Source of the DNA: Fibrobacter sp.
GTDB lineage: Bacteria > Fibrobacterota > Fibrobacteria > Fibrobacterales > Fibrobacteraceae
NCBI GenBank assembly: GCA_017615055.1
Contig: JAGAAW010000027.1
Location: forward strand, 1-44,512
Direction of reading: 5' to 3'
DNA length: 44,512 nucleotides
The notes below the pieces were generated by a model. The model was not told where the DNA came from. It saw only the letters and a program-made list of their open reading frames with translations, and made no database searches. Both the position numbers and the translations under genes were made by a program. How positions within the stretch are numbered: position 1 is the first letter of the stretch; each line of letters opens with the position of its first letter. Shown here one piece after another: positions 1 through 7,500 of the stretch.

Positions 1-323
1 GCCATCGGGCCTTCGAATGCGTCAACCACCAGAAGAACGCCATCGACAGTTCCCAAAACGCGTTCCACCTGGCCACCGAAGTCGGCGTGCCCCGGGGTAT
101 CGACGATGTTCACGCGGTAGCCCTTGTACATGACGCTCGTGTTCTTGCTGAGGATGGTGATGCCGCGTTCGCGTTCCAGGTTGTCGGAGTCCATCACGCG
201 TTCGTTTACTTCTTCGCCTTCGTGGAAGGTTCCGCACTGCTTGAGGAGCTGGTCCACCAGGGTGGTCTTGCCGTGGTCAACGTGGGCGATGATGGCGACG
301 TTTCTGATTTTTGATTGATCCAT
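1..323 (-). CDS. typA: GTPase TypA/BipA, N-terminal part (3' end outside window)
   Basis: This is the N-terminal ~107 residues of a translational GTPase. The start [20 protein letters not shown] contains the G1 P-loop (AHVDHGKTT). The switch I/G2 segment [11 protein letters not shown] and the G3 motif [14 protein letters not shown] follow. The spacing and the GITILSKN wording are typical of TypA/BipA, a ribosome-associated GTPase of the EF-G/LepA superfamily involved in stress and ribosome assembly, rather than EF-G or LepA. The ATG at 323 starts directly at the conserved N-terminus. A TAAATTTG box lies about 30 nt upstream, so this gene has a short leader. It is divergent from the receiver-like gene at 421. 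The remaining domains (G4/G5, EF-G-like domains, C-terminal domain) lie beyond base 1. Confidence 0.95.
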   Translation of the reverse strand, partial: MDQSKIRNVAIIAHVDHGKTTLVDQLLKQCGTFHEGEEVNERVMDSDNLERERGITILSKNTSVMYKGYRVNIVDTPGHADFGGQVERVLGTVDGVLLVVDAFEGPM

Positions 324-354
324 AAAATCTGCCTGTGTTTGTAATTTTTGCGCG

Positions 355-362
355 CAAATTTA
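355..362 (-). promoter_or_regulatory. Candidate -10-type box TAAATTTG for typA
   Basis: On the minus strand TTCTAAATTTGCG lies about 32 nt upstream of the typA ATG. The same 13 bases occur upstream of purL near 43987-43999. TAnnTTTG matches the -7 element described for Bacteroidetes promoters. Assigning it as the promoter is inference from recurrence and position. Confidence 0.45.
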
Positions 363-405
363 GAAATTATGGCCCGAAATGGCAACGTTTGACATGCAGG
401 TTTAC

Positions 406-413
406 TATATTTG
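406..413 (+). promoter_or_regulatory. Candidate -10-type box TATATTTG, likely leaderless start at 421
   Basis: TATATTTG ends 7 nt before the ATG at 421, and no Shine-Dalgarno sequence lies between. If it is the -10 element, transcription would begin at or next to the start codon. The identical octamer precedes the lipoprotein gene at 12437. Confidence 0.45.
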
Positions 414-420
414 GGCTACT

Positions 421-873
421 ATGGCAAAAGAACAAGACGAATTTGAAAATGATGACGAGATGAGCGAGGAAGCGAAGGAGTTCTTCCCCGAGGAAGAAGG
501 CCTTGCCCCCGTTGTCCGCGACTACAGTGAACGCCGCATCTTGATTTGGGAAGAAGACGATGCCCGCCGCAACGCGTGCCTGGAAGTGCTTTCCGACGTG
601 CTTGTCGGGGCTTTCTTCAAGGCGGTGAAGACCGAGGCCGAGGCCATGGAGCAGATCGAGAACGACGACTGGGATACGTTCGTCGTGGATTTCTATACCG
701 AAGGGGTCTCTTCGAGCGACTTTATCAAGTGCGCGAACAACTACCCGGGTTCGATTCTCGTGGCCATCAACATGGCGCCGCTCACGCTCCCCGACGAGCG
801 CGACCCGGCCAAGACTGAACTCCTGCGCCGCCTTTTCGATATGGAAAAGCCGACAGTCCAACTGCACGGCTAA
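421..873 (+). CDS. Response-regulator receiver-like protein (150 aa)
   Basis: The first ~35 residues are strongly acidic. Residues ~38-145 look like a CheY-type receiver fold: strand RRILIWEEDDARRN with an acidic cluster (residues 44-46), then a helix, then DTFVVDFYTEG with Asp90 in the phospho-acceptor position, then SILVAINMAP, and finally MEKP with Lys143 where receivers have the conserved Lys-Pro. No output domain is present, so it would be a single-domain receiver or a degenerate partner-binding receiver. The ATG at 421 is chosen over an in-frame ATG at 379, because the extra 14 residues are encoded by the promoter-like sequence and are not part of the fold. No sensor kinase is in the window, so its partner is unknown. 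The receiver assignment is by motif pattern only. Confidence 0.6.
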   Translation: MAKEQDEFENDDEMSEEAKEFFPEEEGLAPVVRDYSERRILIWEEDDARRNACLEVLSDVLVGAFFKAVKTEAEAMEQIENDDWDTFVVDFYTEGVSSSDFIKCANNYPGSILVAINMAPLTLPDERDPAKTELLRRLFDMEKPTVQLHG

Positions 874-895
874 CCCTGAATTTTTTATAGGATTT

Positions 896-927
896 AAAAT
901 CAGGTCGGCACGCGCCGACCTGATTTT
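896..927. terminator. Bidirectional rho-independent terminator
   Basis: A perfect 14-bp stem (896-909 with 914-927) closes the 4-nt loop ACGC. The stem ends in A/T runs on both sides, so it can end both the receiver-like gene (+) and the lamin-tail lipoprotein (-). Its right arm is part of a 23-bp direct repeat that flanks the element at 936-1066. Confidence 0.8.
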
Positions 928-1089
928 CGTTTATAGCGGGTTATAGCACCGTAAGGTGCCCATGCACTAACACGCTAGACTGTTGTTTAATGCCTGCTTG
1001 GCGTGTTTGTGCGTGTCGGGAGGGTCTTAGGGAGGGCCGCCCGTGGCGCCCCTCCCTAGTCTCATTCGCCGACCTGATTTTCGTTTATA
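913..1089. repeat. 23-bp direct repeats (913-935 and 1067-1089) flanking element copy A
   Basis: The two 23-bp copies are identical and exactly 154 bp apart. The left copy is the right arm of the convergent terminator. The right copy contains the TAA stop (1085-1087) of the lamin-tail lipoprotein. Removing one copy plus the element would restore a simple layout of stop codon next to terminator, as expected for an insertion with target duplication. Confidence 0.8.
936..1066 (+). repeat. Dispersed three-hairpin intergenic element, copy A (131 bp)
   Basis: This element lies between two convergent genes and recurs at about 40171-40295 (copy B). It has three hairpins: GCACC-GTAA-GGTGC (946-959); AACACGC (969-975) pairing with GCGTGTT (1001-1007) around a loop containing TGTTGTTTAAT; and TAGGGAGGG (1028-1036) pairing with CCCTCCCTA (1050-1058). 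The hairpin loops and the first stem vary between copies, while the joining segments and other stems are nearly constant. No reading frame of note is present. It could be a non-autonomous mobile palindromic unit or a structured 3'-end RNA. Confidence 0.75.
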
Positions 1090-2326
1090 AACTGCCCGGC
1101 GTCGGGTTGCCCAGGCTCCAGTTCTCGGGATTCTCGCGGTCATCCCATGCGCCGACGTTCAGCTGGGAACTGCGGGGGACCGCTGCGGACGAACTGTTCA
1201 GGGGCACTGCGGCGAGGTGCAGGCTGTCCACTTTCCCGTAGTAGACGGAATCGAGCACATCGCCGTCGCAGTGGAACACGATGGACGATGCCGTCGAAGA
1301 ATTCGACTTGTTAAACTGCGGCATCTTGTCCACCAGCCGGAACTCCTCGGGAACCACCTCGCTGGAATCGCTCCCGATGGCAAGCGCCATGCGGGGTGGC
1401 AGTTCCACCGGGCGAATCGCGGCAGATTCCTTGAGGGCGGATGTCTTCCCGATAAAGCAGTCCTCGATGAGCAGCGTATCGTTGCTCCCGTTGTAGACCT
1501 CGATGAAGTCGTAGGCGGTGGAATCGTTTTTTGAATTCACGAGGAATTCACTGATCACGAGGTCGCCCTCCTTTACCTTCCTGCGGGTGGCGGGGAGTGC
1601 GAGCGGAATCTGGAGTTCCACGTCGTCTGCTACCTGCAGGGCGATTTTCGTCTTTGCCCGGAGGGAATTGATGGAGAGTTCCGGTACCGGCGTGTTCTCG
1701 TCGATGCGGATGGTATCGGAGATGCTGTAGATTGCCACACCCGCGGAATCCGTCAGGGAGAGCGTGACCGCGTAGTCAAACCCGAGCGGAATCATCTCGC
1801 TCCGGAATGTGGCGTTCATGCCGTCAGTTTCCATCGGGTAGGTGAACGTGCCCTGCGCGGAGGCGAGCGTGAGTGTGCCCGAGGCGACGCCTGCCGGATT
1901 GCCGAACCCGAGGGGGATTTCTACGTACACGAAGCCGACGAGGGCGTGCATCGGGATGGAGATATCCACGGTGGTTCCGGCCTCGAGTTTCATCTCCACT
2001 TCGCCTTTTTGCATCAGGGCGCCGTTCGCGTAGAGCCTTGCCCTGAACTTCCAGTGGTCGTGCGGGAAGAGGTCGAGGTCAAAGCGCGCATCCTTCGCGC
2101 CTGCCGTGAGGTGGAGCGAATCCGCGCCGATGCATTCCACGACAATGCTATCCATCAGGGGAACATCGGCATGGGTGAGGCGGAGCGCCACGCTCGCGGT
2201 TTTCGCCTCGAGCGAGCCAGTCGGCGTGTCTTCGGGCGAATTGGAACCGCAGTTCCAGAACGGGACTGCGCATACGGCCATGGCAAGCATGCCCACGGCC
2301 TTCTTGATCATTTTGGTAGGACTCAT
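1085..2326 (-). CDS. Secreted lamin-tail-domain protein, probable lipoprotein (413 aa)
   Basis: The N-terminus MSPTKMIKKAVGMLAMAVCA is a signal peptide leading to FWNC-GSN, an atypical lipobox, followed by a Ser/Thr/Pro/Asp linker. Residues ~30-230 form beta-rich sequence without a recognised domain. Residues ~245-413 look like a lamin-tail (LTD) domain: GDLVISEFLVNS, DFIEVYNGSNDTLLIEDC, and the ending WSLGNPTPGSL, which resembles the G-x-P-G-xP end of bacterial LTDs. Such domains occur on exported proteins, often nucleases or surface proteins. No catalytic domain is seen here. The ATG is preceded by a strong AGGAGG Shine-Dalgarno sequence. The gene is transcribed towards the receiver-like gene, with a shared terminator and the repeat element between them. 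Lipidation is uncertain because of the poor lipobox. Confidence 0.7.
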   Translation of the reverse strand: MSPTKMIKKAVGMLAMAVCAVPFWNCGSNSPEDTPTGSLEAKTASVALRLTHADVPLMDSIVVECIGADSLHLTAGAKDARFDLDLFPHDHWKFRARLYANGALMQKGEVEMKLEAGTTVDISIPMHALVGFVYVEIPLGFGNPAGVASGTLTLASAQGTFTYPMETDGMNATFRSEMIPLGFDYAVTLSLTDSAGVAIYSISDTIRIDENTPVPELSINSLRAKTKIALQVADDVELQIPLALPATRRKVKEGDLVISEFLVNSKNDSTAYDFIEVYNGSNDTLLIEDCFIGKTSALKESAAIRPVELPPRMALAIGSDSSEVVPEEFRLVDKMPQFNKSNSSTASSIVFHCDGDVLDSVYYGKVDSLHLAAVPLNSSSAAVPRSSQLNVGAWDDRENPENWSLGNPTPGSL

Positions 2327-2412
2327 AAAACCTCCTGTGTTGGGTGGTCCTACCCTTAAAACGGTTTAAAACGAAAAATGAGCCAAATTGGCGAAAAATT
2401 TTTTTGTGGCAA

Positions 2413-2439
2413 TAAAAAAGCGCCCACAAGGGGGCGTTT
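2413..2439 (-). terminator. Rho-independent terminator after the release-factor-like gene
   Basis: The stem 2418-2425 / 2432-2439 has eight pairs, one of them G-U. On the minus strand it is followed by CTTTTTTATT. It lies about 55 nt past the stop of the gene ending at 2494 and before the lamin-tail gene. Confidence 0.8.
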
Positions 2440-2493
2440 AATCAATCATTAATCACTTGGTTTAATCGGCGGCGCAGTTTAAGATTAACGAAT

Positions 2494-2985
2494 TTACAAT
2501 TTCAGTTTCGCCTTTCCGCCGGCAACCCTCTGTGCCTGCAGTTTTTCTGCACAGGCCTTGTCTTGCCTAAGTATCTTCACGAGTGCGCTCGGGCTTATGC
2601 CGAACGCCTGTGCCGCCGCCTTCGTGTCTCCGTTCTTGGTCGCCATGATGTCGAACACGTGTGCCACGAACAGTGGGAACAGCGCGTTGCTGGTCTGTAT
2701 GTGCCCGTTGCTCACGGGGAAGGGGATTTCTGCCGCAGGAGGCGTCTCCCGCACGTTCAGGGCAAGTGCCATCTGCATGCGGTGCAGTGCATGGGTCTTA
2801 TTTTCCTTCGCGCTCCTCGCTTCGCAGGATTTGATTTCTAAATTGTACTGAGGAAGGTTCAGCTGGACTCCGGTGTTGGTCTTGTTGCGGTGCTGTCCGC
2901 CCGGGCCAGACCCCTGGAAACCCTTCTGGGTGCAGGCGGCGAGCAGCTGGTCCAAAGTCATTCTGAGGTAGGTATCGCGATGCAT
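2494..2985 (-). CDS. Peptide chain release factor-like protein with GGQ motif (163 aa)
   Basis: The segment GSGPGGQHRNKTNTGVQLN (near residue 25) is the GGQ loop of class I release factors. The flanking HRNKTNTGV pattern is typical of stand-alone GGQ proteins such as ArfB/YaeJ and RF-like hydrolases, which cleave peptidyl-tRNA on the ribosome. The codon-recognition domains of RF1/RF2 are absent. The C-terminal half (ALHRMQMALALN ... RVAGGKAKLKL) is helical and ends in a basic tail, which in ArfB-type proteins enters the mRNA channel. The start at 2985 is preferred: its ATG is 6 nt from a TATTTTT box and adds only eight residues before the alternative ATG at 2961. The ATGs of this gene and the divergent lipoprotein overlap in one ATGCAT palindrome. 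The choice between ArfB-like rescue factor and another RF-like family is not settled. Confidence 0.8.
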   Translation of the reverse strand: MHRDTYLRMTLDQLLAACTQKGFQGSGPGGQHRNKTNTGVQLNLPQYNLEIKSCEARSAKENKTHALHRMQMALALNVRETPPAAEIPFPVSNGHIQTSNALFPLFVAHVFDIMATKNGDTKAAAQAFGISPSALVKILRQDKACAEKLQAQRVAGGKAKLKL

Positions 2986-3717
2986 GACCTGAAAAATAAA
3001 ATAGTTGTGGCGCTTGTGGCTCTGCTTGCGCTTGGTTTTGTTGCCTGCGCGGGTACAAGCGAAAACTCTGGCGCAAAGAATGCCGAACCGGCTGTGGGCG
3101 AGGTTTCTGCCCAGGAGAAGAATGCCCAGTACGAGGGCCAGCAGCAAGATAAGCAGGCCCTGCTCGAAGCCATGTTCAACAACTTTATCGCGGCCGTGCG
3201 CGAGGGTGCCCCCGCCGATACGCTTTACGCCTACCTGACCGATACTTCGGAATACTGGCTCGATACGCTCGAGAACCATGCGCGCGTCTACAAGCCCGAG
3301 GATATCGATACCTGCCAGTTCTACGAGGCTTATTCGATTATCCTCTACCGCCTTTACGAGCGTGAGCACCTGTGGGCCACCGACGAGGACCGCATGCTGT
3401 TCATGATGCTCAGCAAGAGCGGAATGTTTGACAGGTTCACAAACCTGCCGCTTGGCTCCATGAAGGTGAAGAACGACCGCGGGAGCGTTGGGCTTGCCAA
3501 GAGCCCCGAGGTGCCCATCATGATTTTCGAATGGGACGACAAGGAGTGGAAACTCAACTTGCCCGAAACGATACCGCTCATTACGAAGGGCATTGAATCC
3601 ATCGCGGTCAAGAAGAACTGGACGGCGAAGAAGTTGGCGCTCTACTGGATAGAGAAGGAATACCGCATGACGTATTCCCGCCTTGACGAGAGCCTGCTCG
3701 AGCCTATCGGATTCTAG
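2980..3717 (+). CDS. Lipoprotein of unknown function (245 aa)
   Basis: MHDLKNKIVVALVALLALGF is followed by VACAG, a good lipobox (cleavage before Cys), and then a Ser/Gly/Asn/Ala-rich tether. The body (residues ~45-245) is acidic and helical with many Tyr and Trp residues (for example YAYLTDTSEYWLDTLE and YEREHLWATDEDRMLF). It ends with EYRMTYSRLDESLLEPIGF. I recognise no family. The start is set by the signal peptide; a longer frame to 2890 would run inside the release-factor-like gene. Weak SD-like AGG stretches lie 8-15 nt upstream. Its TAG stop touches the ATG of the next gene, so the two are translationally coupled. They lie directly before the PorU-like peptidase, so a cell-envelope or secretion-related role is possible, but this is inference from position. 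Confidence 0.7.
   Translation: MHDLKNKIVVALVALLALGFVACAGTSENSGAKNAEPAVGEVSAQEKNAQYEGQQQDKQALLEAMFNNFIAAVREGAPADTLYAYLTDTSEYWLDTLENHARVYKPEDIDTCQFYEAYSIILYRLYEREHLWATDEDRMLFMMLSKSGMFDRFTNLPLGSMKVKNDRGSVGLAKSPEVPIMIFEWDDKEWKLNLPETIPLITKGIESIAVKKNWTAKKLALYWIEKEYRMTYSRLDESLLEPIGF
2992..2998 (-). promoter_or_regulatory. Candidate -10-type box TATTTTT, likely leaderless start at 2985
   Basis: On the minus strand TATTTTATTTTT ends 6 nt before the ATG at 2985. No Shine-Dalgarno sequence is present. The box lies inside the 5' coding end of the divergent lipoprotein gene. Confidence 0.4.
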
Positions 3718-4557
3718 ATGCGTATCGTTTTTCTCTTATTGCTTGCCGCCATCTGTGTGCATGCCGCTCCGGCAAAGCTGATCGGGGCGGTCGACTCGAA
3801 GGCGGAATTCAGCGGGAACCGCCTCTTTGCTGTGCTTGATTCCGTGGGCGGCCCCGGAACCTGGATGGAATGGGATGTGAACGGCATCCGCGACCCCTCC
3901 GTGATGGACGTGCTCGATCCGCTCCTCAAGTCATCGAACAAGCCGAAGATGGTGTGGGTGCTTTCGGAACGCAAGCTGCCGCTCCTGTGCGTGCTGCTCC
4001 CGAAGGGTATGGGCGAGGTGCTCGTGTTCTACGAACTCAAGGCTCTCGATGCAAAGCCCGTGCCGCTCGAGATGAACCGCGTGTTGAGCCCCGAGGTGGT
4101 TTTCCGCGACTACCGGCAGGTGGGCGCATCCGAGTTCGTACACCTGGACAGGCCGAACCTGAAGGTGTCGGCGACCGACAAGTACATCCGCTTTAGCTAT
4201 TCCAAGCCCGATGCGACTCCGCTGCGCTTTGACCGCGATTTCGAGAAGAAGACTACCGTCGAGAAGCGTACCGAGATAAACAACTACCGTGCGTTTTTCG
4301 ATTACGAGTACGCCCTGATGCTCCGTGCCTTTGTGCAGTCCACCCGCGCGCTGTTCAACTGGCAGGCGTGGCACTGGTACATGCCCGCGTTCAACGCGAA
4401 GGCGATGATTTCGGATACCGAACTCACGGCGATTTTCAAGAAGGGCGTGCCTCCGCAGTCGTACACCATATTCCGCACGAAGGCGGTGGGCGGCCAGTGG
4501 GTGGAATTCAGGACAAACGGCAACGGTTTTTACGAGATGCTCATCACGAACCCATAA
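3718..4557 (+). CDS. Secreted protein of unknown function (279 aa)
   Basis: MRIVFLLLLAAICVHAAPAK is a classical Sec signal peptide with cleavage after AHA/AAP. The mature part has mixed alpha/beta character and no motif that I can name. Features include WMEWDVNGIRDPS, a hydrophobic strand-rich centre (PLLCVLLPKGMGEVLVFYEL), and a Trp/Tyr-rich stretch (LFNWQAWHWYMPAFNAKAM). The start codon follows the upstream stop without a gap, which points to one operon with the lipoprotein at 2980. A new promoter-like box follows at 4578, so the peptidase may also be expressed on its own. It is probably a periplasmic or surface accessory protein, with no confident function. Confidence 0.65.
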   Translation: MRIVFLLLLAAICVHAAPAKLIGAVDSKAEFSGNRLFAVLDSVGGPGTWMEWDVNGIRDPSVMDVLDPLLKSSNKPKMVWVLSERKLPLLCVLLPKGMGEVLVFYELKALDAKPVPLEMNRVLSPEVVFRDYRQVGASEFVHLDRPNLKVSATDKYIRFSYSKPDATPLRFDRDFEKKTTVEKRTEINNYRAFFDYEYALMLRAFVQSTRALFNWQAWHWYMPAFNAKAMISDTELTAIFKKGVPPQSYTIFRTKAVGGQWVEFRTNGNGFYEMLITNP

Positions 4558-4577
4558 TTTTTCAAGAGCCTATTTTG

Positions 4578-4584
4578 TATTTTT
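4578..4584 (+). promoter_or_regulatory. Candidate -10-type box TATTTTT before the PorU-like gene
   Basis: TTTGTATTTTTAGAAA runs directly into the GTG at 4590, and the box ends 5 nt before it. The same TTTGTATTTTTAG wording precedes the minus-strand gene starting at 14196. No Shine-Dalgarno sequence is seen. Confidence 0.4.
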
Positions 4585-4589
4585 AGAAA

Positions 4590-7500
4590 GTGAAGTTTAA
4601 GTCGTCCATAATAGCGGTTTTGCTCCTGGCTGTAGCCTCTTTCGCCATGAATGTGGTGGAGGATTCCCGTTCGCGCTTTGTAGCCGACGACGAGGTGCTC
4701 GATGCCTCGGTCTACGGGTGTATCGACGAGCAGGGCAAGGCTGTTCCGGGTAGCCGGTTTGTTCCCGAGAATTCGACACTCGCCGATTCGAGTGATGTCC
4801 CGTACCGTATTTACCGCGTGGCTATTCCTGCGGGTGCAAGGCCACGGGTGTCCGTTTCCGTCAAGAAGACTATCCCGCTGGGGGCGTCTTACTGCGAGGG
4901 CGCTATCCTCAAGTTTTCGCCGGTAAGGGCGTCTGCCCCGTTCATGAAGGACGGCCTCTGGATGGTGGACGTGCGCGTTCCCCTCTATGAGCGCTCCGGC
5001 TCTTCGGTAAGGCTCCGCAAGAACTTCCGCTTGGAGGTGGATTTTGGCACGACGGGCTCGGGCACGAACCCCGGTAAGCGCGCCGTCTCGCGGGTCGTAA
5101 ATGAGAAGGGGGCTGCCCGCTTTGGCATATCGCAGAATGCCCAGCGCAAGTCGCTCCGCAAGTCGGTGGGCGGTGACTATTCCGACGTGCAGTTCCTCGC
5201 GCGGTTCCTTGTAGGCGACAGGAATATGGACAATGTGGCGTCGCATGCTTCCGATGGTCTCTATGCGGTGCCGTTCAAGACGATTTTCAACGCCATGCCC
5301 TATACGCGACAAGATAGCCTGAACGGCATTCCGCTCGAGAAGCTTCGGCTGTACGGCGCCTCTCCCGATACATTGCCGGCGGTGGTTCCTGGTGCGGCTG
5401 GAATCGTTCCCTCGCATATCTTTGAAATTCCTATCGAGATTCGCGACCATTCCAAGAGGGGCAATGGTCCTGCCAACGGCATTTTCGACGATGGTGATAC
5501 TATTGTTTTTGTCGGGTACGGCCCTTCGTTGTGGAAGCGGGCTGATTCCGTCTATTACCATTCTGTTTCGCCGTATTCGTTCTACCAGCATTTCCAGCTG
5601 GCCAGGAAGGATTCGGGCGAGGGACTTCGCCTGGGCAAGACTCTCCCTGCATACAAGGGGAGTGCGAAGGATATCTCCCTGATGCATTACCTTCGTGCCG
5701 AGAAGGACTTGCTCCTGAGGGATACTTATTATGGCAAGGGCATCGAGTGGGACGAAGCTTCGGGCAAGGAATGGTTCTGGCTCTGGCATTGCCGTCTAGA
5801 TACCATGGCGAATGTGGCAGTTTCCATGCCGCATGTATCGAAACTCCCTGGTCGCGTTGATGGCGGCAAGAATCTTCTCCAGGTGTCGTTCTTCCCGCAC
5901 CGTTCCGTGTGGGATTCCTATGTGGAGCGCGAGAAGGACCAGGTGCCCAATGCGCTTCTTTCGACATACAGCATGTACGATCGCATGAAGGAAATCCGCT
6001 TCTCGTTCTCCGTGAACGGGAAAAGCTATTCGGATAATGAACTTAAAGTCGTTGCCGATGGTGCGATGCAGGTTGCTGACGTGCCTCTTAAGGATTCCGG
6101 TAACGAGTACATGCTGACGATGCTCCCGAACTCGAGACAGTACGACCGCTTTGACGGTTATACGATTGCCTACGAGTGGAAACCTGTGGTCGACAGTGCG
6201 GAATGGTACCTTCCGGGTAAGGTCTCGGGCCTTATCCGCATGCCGGTGCCAAACGGTGTAAGCCTGCTCAAGTTCCGCGATATGCAGCCTGTGGGTATCC
6301 TTGCAAGTGAGGATGGATATGCGGTTGATAGCGTGGATGCATCCGAAGATGTGCGCTACCTCGCGTACAGAAATGAAGTCTACCGCACGTCTATAAGTGT
6401 GGAAGGGCTCCCGGAATCGAACGCCGACCTGCTGAAGGATATCTCGAAAATCAATTCCAAGACGGAATACCTTATAATTTCTGCAGCCGAGTTTGTGGAG
6501 GGCGCTGTCGCCCTGGGGCGTTTCCGTTCGGAAGGGAAGGCGATCTCTACTTACGCGACAACCGTTGTGAATGCCGATGATATATACCGCTACTATACGG
6601 CTGGTTCACCGTCTCCGATAGCCATAAGGAACTACATTGCATACGCTTATTCCCTGTGCCCCGATCTCAAGTATGTGCTTCTGGTAGGCTCGGGCCATTA
6701 CGATTATCGCGGAACCAAGGGCAAACTGGGCAAGTGCTTTATGCCGCCCTACGAAATGGAAGACAACGTAACCGAGGATTTCTTTGCCGTTCTCGATTCG
6801 GGCGAAATGGTACGCAAGGGCTTTTATGATTTGGATGTTGCTGTCGGGCGCTTGTCAATCAGTACGCCTTACGAGTTTTCCGTATATCTCGAAAAGGCCA
6901 AGGACTATGACATGCTCGAAAGGTTTGACCACTCCGAATGGCGCAATACGCTCCTTTTGACTGCAGATGATGCGAAAAACGGTACGGGCATTGATAGAAC
7001 TGGGCACACGACTTTGCAGGAAGCTCTTTCGCGCTCGATTGATTCGCTTGCAAACGAGCTTAACTATCATTGGAACCAGAAAAAGGTCTACTTGCTTGAT
7101 TATGAGGAAGACGCCGCGGGGCAGAAGAAGACTGCGACGGAAGACCTGCTGAATATCTTGAATCAGGGAGCCTTGATAACGACATACTTTGGGCATGGCT
7201 CCAAGACGGACTGGGCCGCGGAAGGCTTGCTCAAGCCTAGCTACCTGTCAAGGATCTCCAATACGGGTCGCTACACGATCTTGAATTCGTTCTCCTGCAT
7301 CGTGGGCCGCTTTGACGAGGGCGGAAAGCGTTCCCTTTCCGAAGAATTCCTCCTGGCACAGGCGAAGGGTTCGATAGCCTCGATCGGTGCTGCCCGCGAG
7401 ACGTTTGCGACAAACAACGAACGCTTTGGCCGGAATTTCATATTCAATCTGCTTGGTACTGATGGTATTACCGTGGGCGAGGCTTTCAAGCGTGCAAAAA

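Noticed and set aside
936-1066. CRISPR or insertion sequence at the three-hairpin element
   Set aside because: There are no regularly spaced repeats and no transposase frame; the copies are single units at distant sites.
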